This document shows, piece after piece, positions 44,065 through 53,850 of a stretch of 64,000 nt of DNA (within the stretch, counting starts at the first letter, position 1; each line of letters starts with the position of its first letter). The notes under the pieces were generated by a model that was given only the letters and a program-made list of their open reading frames with translations, did no database searches and had not been told where the DNA came from. Position numbers and translations under genes: made by a program. Source of the DNA: Membranipora membranacea (taxonomy: Eukaryota > Bryozoa > Gymnolaemata > Cheilostomatida > Membraniporidae); contig OU612067.1 in the NCBI GenBank assembly GCA_914767715.1, positions 21,550,162-21,614,161 of the forward strand, read 5' to 3'.

Positions 44065-47000
44065 CTGTTAACAAGCAGTGTAGTGATGCAATCAAAATGA
44101 GCAACAAATCCAACAGCTAGAAGTGAGAATGTAATTCATTTAGGACATACATCAGGCAAAAAGTATCTGATTTTAGCTTGTATGGCAAGGTGTACAATGA
44201 CACGCCATCACGGGAAGCACAATAATATTTTAATATATGACCATAAATGGTTGTGGGTTTTAATGGGTGAAAGTAAACGCAGAAGGGGAACACATGATTG
44301 ACTTGTCTCCCCGTTTGAGGAAGTAACAACTCTCTTCTAGACAGTTGGAAGCAAGTGTTGAAAGATCTTACAGCATATGAATCCCCTCCCTCATATTAAC
44401 CTACAACGTTTTAAACTTCCTCTTCGTATGTACCTGACCAATAATAGCACAAAGCCTCGAGATCTACCTTCAAAAGCTTTTAACCAAATATCTCCCAAAG
44501 ATTTAATTTCACATATTCACATATTCGGTCAACCTTACCTCATAGCAGAGTTATTAGACTGATTCATAGCAGCAGCTGTTCTTTTCTTGACACAAATCAC
44601 AGCCACTATGATGATAATCACTATGATTACAACAAAGGGTACAACAATAGCAGCAACCAGCACTCCTAAAAATATTCGAAGTTGATTTGGTATAAGAAAT
44701 CTACAATAAATTATGAACATTTCATCCTATGAGGAAATATCAGTTTACTGTCAGAAGATTTCTCCAACGGCTTTTACCTGCATGAGAATGCCACATAGCA
44801 CCATGTTTTGGTAGAGGTTGCAAATACTACAGCAAACTAGTCTGCAAAAATGGCTTAATCATGTTGTTTTGTCACAATGCTTTGTGAAAGGCAATGGCAA
44901 TTTATCAAAATAATGCTTTCATTAACCAAGATTTAATGTTTTGGCATTTCAATTTGTGGGGAGATGCCTCAATCTCTTCAAATTGCTTTCACCTTAATGA
45001 GAAACTAATAGCAATTTCGGCTGTTTTGCCAATGCAGATTTGCTAGTCATATTTTCAGATTTCTGACAATCTGCCAATTTGACATCAAATGATTGGCTGG
45101 AGCTTGAGCGTTGCTATTACTGTGATTGGGAAAATTGAGACAGAGTGTTGAAGTCGTAGACAAGACACACAATACTGTGTTGTGTGTTTTGTCTCTGGTT
45201 AAAGTGCAGAAATGTTACTGCCAGAAGAAATAGATTATTGTAAAAGTAAGTTATGGCTCACCTGTTGATATTTTGCCTGTTTCGCTGTTCACATGTCCCT
45301 CTGTATCTGAACGACCTGTAACATTATATCAATCAGACATATGAAACTCACAGTATCAACAATGACCAATGCATTTTATTATTAACATTGATATATTTAT
45401 CGACAATAATAATAAATCAAAAGTAAAAGTAAAATATACTGCTGTTTCATTTAAAGACATTATTTATCCGTTGATTTTTTTGGGAGAGGGGCTTCATGTG
45501 AACATTTATCATGAGACTTTGACTAATAAAAGTTGCGCAAATTCTTGCTTGATAAATTCATGCTTGGGCAAATTTGGGTGATGTTTTGCGGACAAGGAAA
45601 TATTTACGATGAGCAGACACTTTGTGCATGACTAATGGTATTATTACCTTGTTACCCGGCCAACCTGATTGCATCATCCGATGATGAACTACTTCAAAAA
45701 ATATTTCAGGTAACCCAAGGGAGGAGGAGATTGCTCAGTTGGTTAGAGCGCCGGACTTCAGCGCGCGAATTTTGAAGGTCGTGGGTTCAGATCCCACTGC
45801 AGTCCACTGGGGACTGTTGGACCCCCAAGTTTGCTCAGACCTGCCTCAGACCTGCCTGGTTGCCCTAAAGGCAACCACTATCTTGCCACCCATACTCCAG
45901 GATGTGTTGAGCGATGAAACCTTGCAATTTTAACCAGCCATATTTTTAACCAACAATGTATGTGTATAGGGCCAATGTGAAATCAACATCAAACTACTGA
46001 AAGTGATGGATCACACACTGTGACATACAGAACCAATGAGTAAAGGGGACAGAACACACTCCCAGTGGATGGAGAGATAATATGTCAGGCGACTGCAATG
46101 CCTGCACAGAATCAAGGGTTATAAAAATTTAATTATTGGTTGCATCGAAGTTTCAAGTCAAGGAGTACTCTTTGGTTCGTTTGTAGCAAAGAAAGCCTGA
46201 ACTTTGGTGTAAAAAGTTGTAATTGCCAGTCCGCAAATGAAATTCCATAATTAAAAAGGCTAGTTTGAATAAATTGGAAATCCTATCATCATAAAATTTG
46301 AGCATTGACGTACCTTCACTGTCACCGCTAGTAGGTGATTGGCTTGTTCTCGCAAAACTTCTGAACGTCGTCACTGGTGGAAATTGTGGCGGCTGGCGAG
46401 AAGTTGTATATGATGTTGATGCTGCTGTCTGCCATCCTTCTGTTGCTTGCGGTATCGCTGGCAGCTGCGATGTCGCCAAAGTTGTAGAGTAGGTTGGCCA
46501 TAGAGCATCATTGTTAAACACTTTGTTAGAACAGTAAGAGAAAATTGAGGTTAATATGCAAAATCTTTACATTATGCTTTTTACTGGTAAAGCTTTTAAA
46601 ATTAGCAGAGCTGTAGACACTGGCACTTATCGACCATACCTTAACCAAAAACCCCATATACATATATACTTATGTAAATATGTATATAGATACTTACAAG
46701 CTGCACAATCTGTGAGAGCTGGCGTTAAAATGACAATTCCTTGATGGGCTCTGGGAAGCCAGCAATCTATTACTGAGGATACAGCAGTCGTTCCATTATC
46801 TGTGAAAACAGTTCTGCCTCGACTATCATGAAATTCACCAGCAATGCTTATATAGTTTCCCAACACGAGGTTTTCATTTGAACTGGTATAGTGATAATAG
46901 TTTCCTACAAAAAGAAAAAAAAAAGATTTTAATGACTTTGTGATGTCGCTCATTGTCTCATTGGGTCAATAATAATTTTGATTGACTTTTTGCTGATTTT

Positions 47001-48103
47001 TATATTTATATATATAAATGTATACATGTGTATTTATATATATGTATACATATATTCATTTAGTGTCAGTCTCTAAAATCTTTTGAGGATGTTTTGCATG
47101 CAGTGACAGAAAGCACGGAAAGACAAGGAAAACAATGCATGAGTAATGATGTTTAACAAATCAGTTTTTGAACTCACTGAAATAAAGTTTTCCTAAAGAA
47201 AATCTGGAAATGTGATACTGAAAAACATTAGGTTTTTGTCACAGGACTTACATTCTTTCTTTTAGTTACAACATTCACTCTCGATTATGAGGTTTTAATT
47301 ATGGCAAGTGCACTTTGTGTTAGGTAAGTGTATTTAAGTATGTGATAGAACTTATTTTTTGAAAGCTGATAGCTTTTCCTCAAAATGTTGTAGTGCTGAT
47401 TTCCTCTAGTTAGGGAGAGTGACACTTATCATTTCTCTTCTGGATTTGTGCTATGATTATTATGACCTCACCTGCTGCATTCCATTCGAGAACTATTCCG
47501 TTTGTTCTAAAACTCTTCCTAGACAGCGCCTGTTGAGCAGCAGAGTAGGTGGAAGCTTGCGCATAAATTACTTTAGCCAAAGACACTATTCCGTTAGGAG
47601 CCATTCCATCTAGAAGAAGATCACAGTATAAATAAAATTCGGCGCAATTATTTCCATTTTGGTTCGCCCTATGGGCTATGGCTCAGATAAGGCTTGTTTG
47701 TGTTCGTAGGAGTCGTTTTTTCAGGTAAAATTCTAATCAGTCAAGATGATAAGACATGATCCAAGGCCCAGAACGGTTATTTTCACTCCCATTAAAAACC
47801 TGGAATGACTGACTAACAAAACTCTTTACTGCGTGCACAAAATCTGACATTGCCATGATGCCATTACTACACCCATCAGCAATACCCTCTTTTGTTGTCA
47901 TTCCTAATCACAAGAAGGCAACCTTAATTTTACTTACATGTGTTGTAATCTCTAGGTTGATAGAGAATCTTTATACCGCCAGGAAGTGTCCCATAAGCGT
48001 AGGTTACAATGAGCCTACCTCTGAAGCCATCAGCGTATTGGCAACATAACGTAAAGACGGTCAGCAAAACCAAAATATGCGTGCTGGTTGGAGAAATTTC
48101 CAT
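43644..48103 (-). CDS. receptor-like copy A: single-pass membrane protein, tyrosine-rich tail (7 exons, 439 residues)
   Basis: Seven exons with GT..AG sites join to 1320 nt without a break. Order: signal peptide (about 1-25, hydrophobic ILVLLTVFTLCC), compact ectodomain (about 26-170) with two late cysteines (VIDCWLP, LTDCA) and one N-G-T glycosylation site, Ser/Thr/Pro/Gln stalk (about 171-257), membrane helix (about 259-284, rich in V and I, stop-transfer KKR), then about 155 cytoplasmic residues rich in Gln, Pro and Tyr (12 Tyr; SEYHHYSYIQPYEV, NHYQPY, NYYSDIPMNE). The first five introns are phase 1 and the last phase 2. I recognise no family. A cell-surface receptor or adhesion protein that could be tyrosine-phosphorylated is inference. 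An in-frame TAG lies seven codons before the ATG. Copy B is nearly identical outside exon 1. Confidence 0.85.
44539..44665 (-). CDS. copy A exon 6 (membrane helix)
   Basis: GVLVAAIVVPFVVIIVIIII then VAVICVKKRTAAAMNQSNNS: one helix plus basic stop-transfer. Acceptor ATATTTTTAG|, donor AG|GTAAGG (phase 2). Confidence 0.88.
45262..45315 (-). CDS. copy A exon 5 (54 nt cassette)
   Basis: RSDTEGHVNSETGKIST between acceptor ATGTTACAG| and donor G|GTGAGC. Phase 1 at both ends, so it can be skipped without frame loss. Also found in copies B and C. Confidence 0.84.
45722..45945 (+). repeat. tRNA-derived SINE (family 3) in copy A intron 4
   Basis: GCTCAGTTGGTTAGAGC forms a perfect D-arm-like stem (A box) and GTGGGTTCAGATCCCAC a perfect T-arm (B box). 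It is followed by a non-tRNA body ending near ATTTTAACC. The tRNA part has no matching acceptor stem, so it is a SINE rather than a tRNA gene. Copy B carries the same insertion. Confidence 0.72.
46047..46107 (+). promoter_or_regulatory. relic of the B/C promoter inside copy A intron 4
   Basis: GGGGACAGAACACACTCCCA, GGAGAGATAAT and GACTGCAATGCCT resemble 50841-50901 upstream of copy C exon 1 (GGACAGAACACACTCTCA, GGAGAGATAAT, CAATTGCAATACCT). It points opposite to gene A and is followed by TTATAAAAATT. Confidence 0.4.
46314..46520 (-). CDS. copy A exon 4 (stalk)
   Basis: FNNDALWPTYSTTLATSQLP then Ser/Thr/Pro-rich sequence to SGDSE. The acceptor CTAACAAAG| has a long pyrimidine tract. Copy B carries ten extra residues here. 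Phase 1 at both ends. Confidence 0.82.
46698..46904 (-). CDS. copy A exon 3
   Basis: NYYHYTSSNENLVLGNYISI to LTDCAA plus one base. Holds the only two ectodomain cysteines and the N-G-T site. Differs from copy B near its end (LPRAHQGIVILTPA against a shorter version). Phase 1 at both ends. Confidence 0.86.
47472..47609 (-). CDS. copy A exon 2
   Basis: Encodes GMAPNGIVSLAKVIYAQAST to EWNAA. The predicted protein is identical to exon 2 of copy B. Phase 1 at both ends. Acceptor TTCTTCTAG|, donor G|GTGAGG. Confidence 0.87.
47938..48103 (-). CDS. copy A exon 1 (signal peptide)
   Basis: MEISPTSTHILVLLTVFTLC to QPRDYNT plus one base; donor T|GTAAG. This exon is clearly more diverged from copies B and C than the rest of the gene, and homology to them stops at the ATG. 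Confidence 0.85.
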
Positions 48104-50336
48104 GATGACGAGATTATTCTGCTACCTATCGCCCTGGTGTAACACTCAGCCTAGTGTTTACCCTAATGAGGAAGAGTGCGCACCACCAAGAAAACGGTGT
48201 CAATATATCAACCGGTTAAACAACAAGAATTTATGCAATTACAGTGATATATATGTTTCAGATTGACGATGCATAATTTATTGTCAAGCAGATGGATTGA
48301 GCAGTTATATTTTGCCAAGGTATATTCTTGAAGCATTAGCAGCAAACATAAAATGTTGGTATCCATTTTCCAACATAACAACAACAACAAGTTACCTATA
48401 ATAGAATTATTTTTGTTATCTGTACACTTCTAAGAAAACCTCTATAAATGAATAAATAAAATAACATCAATTTTTAGTACTTGGGGAACAGATTTTGTGC
48501 TACAGTCATTAGCATGTTGCTGGGTTGGTTTTGATGCCCAACGCAGCCTCTAGTATTTTTGATTGAGCCCAAATATCATCGTGCCCAGACAGTGCAAGCG
48601 ACCCCTTCAACATCAGATCATTACTAGGTCATAAATTTGTCGGATATTCTCATCTTTTGTTTGACTGGTGTCTGAATATTAATCTTCTTCATTTCATAAA
48701 GTCTATAATGTATTCTAAAAACTTCTATTTGCGCTGATGCCCCAGAAATGCACAAAGCGTGAAAATTTAATTGCTCAATACTACTGCTTGAAAGTAAAGG
48801 ACACATCCTTAGTCCTTAACTGTATGAGGAACTTGGGAATGAGCCAAGATTGATCAGGACATTACATAAACCACAACAATTTTTTCTCTGTCATTGCATT
48901 ATTCTTATGATCCTGCGATTGTGGTGGACTGGTGGTAGAGAAGCTGGCACCAGCGATATAGAACAATATAAGTCATACCAGTGGTACTACCGGTTTCTTA
49001 TTTGGCTAAAGATTCTGAAGTGCTATACTGCAAGGCTAGCTAGGGTAAAGTAGAATACTCTCTTCACTATTGAACTTCTTTAGGTAGCACAGCCTTTTGC
49101 TGACGGCTTATTCTGTCATGTATGTCGAGTTCCCTGATACTGGGAATACCTCACCATATGGTGTGTTTCAATTTGTCATGAAAATATAGTGTGAAGACTG
49201 CAGGTCATGTGCCTTTAGTTGGTTGCCTCTTAATTATACAGCGTTAACGATCCCTTAAAAAATTGTACACATGATATTTGGTATCAAATATACACTATCC
49301 ATTAGCGTTGATGATGACTACACCTTACATCCAATATCCTCTTTCAATTTGAGTCATGAAGATTATCCATAGTAATGTCTTTTACCGATATACTACTACA
49401 ATCAGGTCAGACAAAGGTGGTCAGGGGTACAGTGCAACAGTGAAGCAGTGAAACAGGCAAAACATCAACTGGTTAGCCAGAAATTCCTTCTAACACTTAA
49501 CGGGGTCTTGTCCGGGGTCTTGGCCGTAGACTAAATAACAGTTTGTTATTCAGTCTACAATCTTGTCACATTTCTGCACTGTCACACTCTGTCACGCTCA
49601 CAAAGCAAAGCAATAACTAAGGATTAGAATGTCTTCAAGAATGTAGGACATGTCAAATCAAAACCACCATTAAAATTCATTTTATTCTTCATTAAAGGAG
49701 GAGGAAATAAATGCTGAAAATATTCAGGCATCTCCCCTCAATTTGAAATGTCAACAATTAACTTCATCAAAAATATCATGATTTTGATTAATGAATTGTA
49801 AATATTATACACTATGCTGCGTATGTTAATATTTTTTTGACCAAGTTCGATCATTTTGCCTGCATTTTGAGTTGCTCCCCCCCCCCCACCCACTGGTCAT
49901 CCCGCGGGCAAAAAGCCTATGAGAGGAGATCAGTGAAAGTGGTGTTTTTCACCAGTGTATGGATGTTCTTCATGGGTGTCCATCTGGCCAGTCGTCATTC
50001 TAGTCTTCAGGCAATGTGGCTGAGTCCTAGTGAGTCCTTGCGTCCTTTTTTATTAGCTTCATAAACTATTATGCAAAACTCTTTCATTTGATTGCGGGTG
50101 ACGTGAAGGCATTGGATGGTGTAGTAGCATTGGTAATATCATAGACTCGCAGCTCATATACCGGGATTTTGTTAATAACTTGACCAATTTTGATCGGATC
50201 GTGAGTGAAAATTACAATAGTTAACAGTTACGATACAATATTTAGACAAAAAAAGAAGAAATAACTTCGAGTTGTTACCAAGATCCTGCTGATTGTACAG
50301 CAATTTTCAAGCTCAAAATCCGATCAAAATTGTTCA
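48104..50336. other. spacer upstream of copy A, no supported gene
   Basis: No exon recognised. The sequence just 5' of A's ATG is unlike the promoters of B and C. It contains an imperfect hairpin (GTAGACTAAATAAC and GTTATTCAGTCTAC at about 49526-49558), a poly-C run near 49878 and one arm of an inverted repeat (about 50155-50200) that pairs with 50318-50355. Confidence 0.4.
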
Positions 50337-50355
50337 AGTTATGAACAAAAAACCT
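50155..50355. repeat. inverted repeat pair, about 40 bp arms, at a rearrangement border
   Basis: GTTAATAACTTGACCAATTT and TGATCGGAT are mirrored by ATCCGATCAAAATTG and TTCAAGTTATGAAC. Homology between the C and B promoter regions stops inside the right arm, at about 50337. Confidence 0.6.
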
Positions 50356-51150
50356 GGACTGTGGACAGTAAATCGATGATAGCATCATTGCTTCTACAAC
50401 ATCCAATATCCTTCCACTGCCCACAATTAAGTGCCTCACTATAGCTGTAAGGTGTCCTGTTTAGGTTTATTATTAAGTCTATGTCTAAACCTCAAGTACA
50501 TCATTAGTAAAATCCTGATATTAAGATCGTTGCGCTATGCTGCATATGTCTATGTTGTCATTTATTATGTAAAAGGGTTGGGCAGGTTTGCTTTGTTAGA
50601 TTAGCGAAAAAGGTAAATAAGTAACTTGATCAAGGTGAAGCATATGTCATTAAATAGTTTATATATATATTATTTTTGAGTTACTATGTTGAGGCTTGTT
50701 TGCCAACTTAGTAATTGGAGCTGGGCGAACCAAGTTTTCATAATATATAGTCAGGCATGCTAAGTTAAGCTTGTTGAGCATAATATTGACCGAAGCAATA
50801 TCCATTTCTCTAAAAAGTGCAACAGAAACGATGATTAATTAGGACAGAACACACTCTCACCGGAGAGATAATTTTCAATATTAGGCAATTGCAATACCTA
50901 TCATCAATAGTTATCTGATACAAGCCACCATGGAAATTTCTCCAAGCAGCACACGTATTTTGGTTTTGCTGACTGCCTTCATGTTCTGTTGTCAATACGC
51001 TGATGGAGGGAAAGTTATTGTGACCTTTGCTTTTGGGACAACTCCTGTCGGTATAAAGATTCTTTATCAACCTAGAGATTACAACACATGTAAGTATAAT
51101 TCAGGTCACCTTCTTGTGATTAGGAATTACAACAAAAGAAGGTATTGATG
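50337..51150 (+). repeat. inverted duplication arm 1 (copy C promoter and exon 1)
   Basis: About 810 bp that recur in reverse at 63098-63897 with only scattered differences. It includes the region upstream of exon 1, exon 1 itself and the first 60 bp of intron 1. Confidence 0.88.
50930..51089 (+). pseudogene. copy C exon 1 (signal peptide exon of a broken third copy)
   Basis: An intact 160 nt exon with Kozak GCCACCATGG encoding MEISPSSTRILVLLTAFMFC to QPRDYNT, with an intact donor T|GTAAG. It differs from copy B by about two residues (F for Y, T for D). Exons 2-4, 6 and 7 are not found downstream on this strand, so I call C a broken copy. Splicing from exon 1 to its exon 5 (58208) would stay in frame but would lack the ectodomain and the membrane helix. 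Confidence 0.7.
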
Positions 51151-51256
51151 ATGGGTAATAATAGTAATGTCAATGCCAGTGTAGTGGATTCTAATTTTAA
51201 TGGTAGTCGTGATAAATGCCGACAAAAGTTGTCTCCTCAATTTTATCGATGGGACA

Positions 51257-51364
51257 ACTTCAACAAGTTGAAGATTTTAGTGTAATGAGTCAATGTCCAC
51301 TAATCGTACCTATACCACTTGTCTTGACTTTGATATCGTTGTATCAATAATTACTGCTCAATTT
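51257..51364 (+). repeat. direct repeat of the right window edge
   Basis: The segment from GTTGAAGATTTTAGTGTAAT to TTACTGCTCAATTTCT is repeated in the same orientation at 63897-64000 with about one mismatch. Confidence 0.88.
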
Positions 51365-52413
51365 CTTCTATTGATTGTCCGAATTCAACAAATCCAAAAA
51401 TTGTCACTCTATTTATAATTTTCCAGAGGTGACAGTAATGTGATCAACTTGATCCGATATCACACGAGACTTTCACAAGAGATGAGTACACGATCACTGG
51501 CGAGACAGACCGAAGTGATGATAAGAGCTCAGTAATCCAGATGAGAGTAGCAAATAATCCACGGAACACTATTTATCCGTGACAGCAAGAAGTATTCAAA
51601 GGTGTAAAGTCTAACTGCTTGGTAGTGATTCTACACGTAGGTACAAGCTAGATCAAGCGGAAGTTTATCCAGTATAGTATCTTTATTATTCCGTGCAATA
51701 GGTAACAGCAGTCAGCAGCAGTAATATTACATGTGGATGTGTTCAGTGTAACTTCTGCTGAGCGATGTCACAGCAAGGAAAAATGTCCACTTTTATATGA
51801 TAAGGCACTAAGTGACGGAAAACCAAAAATGAGTCAGCAAACATGAAGTCTTATACAAAAACACTTAGTGTTGGAATTTCGGTACGGTATTACAATTATG
51901 CAACAAGCATGTAAATTTATACAAAAGGCACATCGTGTCGGGATTCCAGCGTGCTATTACATAGTACATGTACATTGTTATTATATGAAAGGCATATAGT
52001 GTTAGAATGCAAGCATAGCATTACAGCCCAAAAATAGCTCTTCAACAGTTGAAAATAAATTTGTAGTAAATGCCTGTACCTATTACACGGTTCTACTTCT
52101 ACACAAATTTGGACAGAACATCTTGTATTTAGTGAGATCAAAGTAAACTGCATAAAAATTTACCAAAACATGCAAATAATAATTCATTCTACTACACCAG
52201 ATTGTGTGCTTACAATAATGAGTATATATAAAGAATATTACACAGTGATTCCAGGTTTTTCATGGGAGTGAAAATAGCCTACTGAGCTATTCGAGCACGT
52301 CTCTTCTTCTAGACTATGTAGAATTTTGTCTAAAATTCAACTCTTATAAACACAAACCAGCTCTATCTGAGCCCTAGGTAGAACCAAATTGACAATCGCC
52401 AGAAAGTCTACCC

Positions 52414-52878
52414 TCTGGTCGACAAGCAGCACCGTTTTGTTTGCAACTTCATTTGGAGACAGGTCAGTTTTTTTAAACATGAAAGTTTTACAGTTTTTAT
52501 CATAATATTTTCATTTATTGTACAGTAGTGATATTTATAGGGAAATAGAACTCGCCTTATTATTTAATAATGGCACAGTATAACATTTGTTTGGATTATC
52601 TATACCATCAACTAATCCAGCATGCATGGCATCATTGACTAGAAAGTATGACTTGTAGAAATAAGACATGCATTGTTAGGTTGAATTGTGTTTGATGTTA
52701 AACTTGATAAGAATTAAAAGGCATGCTCTTGAGTCAAGTGTTTGATCTCAAAATAAATGACATCACAATTATGTAAATAAGTCAGTGTCACATAGTGAGA
52801 ATCATCATACCGAGCTCGTGAGCACAGATCTCAGTAGCGGAGAGTTAATGTGGTGACTCCATAACCTGGAATCCCACA
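52414..52878 (+). repeat. 5' LTR-like repeat (R-U5 part)
   Basis: Starts around ACCCTCTGGTCGACAAGCAG and ends CCCACA just before the TGG of the putative primer-binding site. Matches 56660-57141. Confidence 0.65.
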
Positions 52879-53696
52879 ATTGGTGCTCGATGAGTGAGGA
52901 GAGAACTCATGACCTTCAGACTATTGTTTCTGTTTATTTAACCCCTTACTTTATCTAGCTTTTTACTTTATTGAAATCGTAAGTAGACATCATAAGTATC
53001 ATCTCCATCAGTATATCTAGCAAATCTATAAGTAAAAAAAATGTAAATAATTTTTACCAGTATTCAGTGACAGTATTCATTGATTCAAACCCTCATCGGA
53101 GACAAGCATGATTAAAAATAAATCCAAGCAAAGATGCCAATCATTTATGGATTAACTTTGTACGCTGGTATCAAGTACTCCATGGTATCGAGAGTAAGGA
53201 TATATCCTTACTCTGTGATGGTATACAAAATCTGTACACCATTGTAGTGATAATTAAACCATGATTTATGGGATTTGTAACTCACGCCATGTTATTTTCT
53301 ATATTACAGGTTCACAACCAGCCGGATTATTAATTGCATAAAAATTATCTTCCTCTTATCACAAGAAAACCACAGTAAGTCATGGAACCATCTTTTTTTA
53401 ATTAGGAGTAAGGGTCGCAGTTCGAGGGTGTACCTAGGAAGTTTTCAAATCAAATTCACATGTGAGTAGGAGGAAAGTTAGTACACTTTGATGCAATAAA
53501 ATTGATTTTAAATCTTGAAATTATTGGAGAAAATTTTTTTGTTGTTGTTATTATTTGGAATTCTCATAATCATTTAAGGACCTGAGGCTGTTGAGCTGAG
53601 GAGTTGGGACTGCCTGCTCGTCGTCGGTGATGCCTAGTTTTGAGGTATCGACCGAGACAGACGGCCCCGACTACCAGAAAACTACAGACCCAGGCC

Positions 53697-53850
53697 AACG
53701 ATTATGAGAGAAGATTATTAGAAGAAATTATGAGAAAAAATTATGAGAGAATATTATTAGAAGAAATTAGGATGAGAAATTATGAGGAAAATTATGATGA
53801 AAATTATGAGGAAATTATGAGAGAAAATTATGTGAAGAAATTATGAGGAG
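53697..53850 (+). repeat. degenerate AATTATGAG-type tandem repeat
   Basis: Irregular units of GAAGAAATTATGAG and GAGAAAATTATGAG type. They create an artificial open frame rich in Glu, Asn and Tyr, which I do not regard as coding. Confidence 0.65.

Noticed and set aside
44377-44562. + strand frame conserved in both duplicates (also at 59691-59975)
   Set aside because: It is conserved only because the duplicates are near-identical; it is antisense to the membrane-helix exon and intron 6 of A and B.
45722-45800. Functional tRNA gene
   Set aside because: D- and T-arm pair perfectly, but the acceptor ends do not and a SINE body follows; the same insertion recurs in copy B with a deletion.
53640-53846. 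68-residue Glu/Asn/Tyr-rich frame
   Set aside because: Produced by a degenerate AATTATGAG-type repeat inside the LTR-like element.
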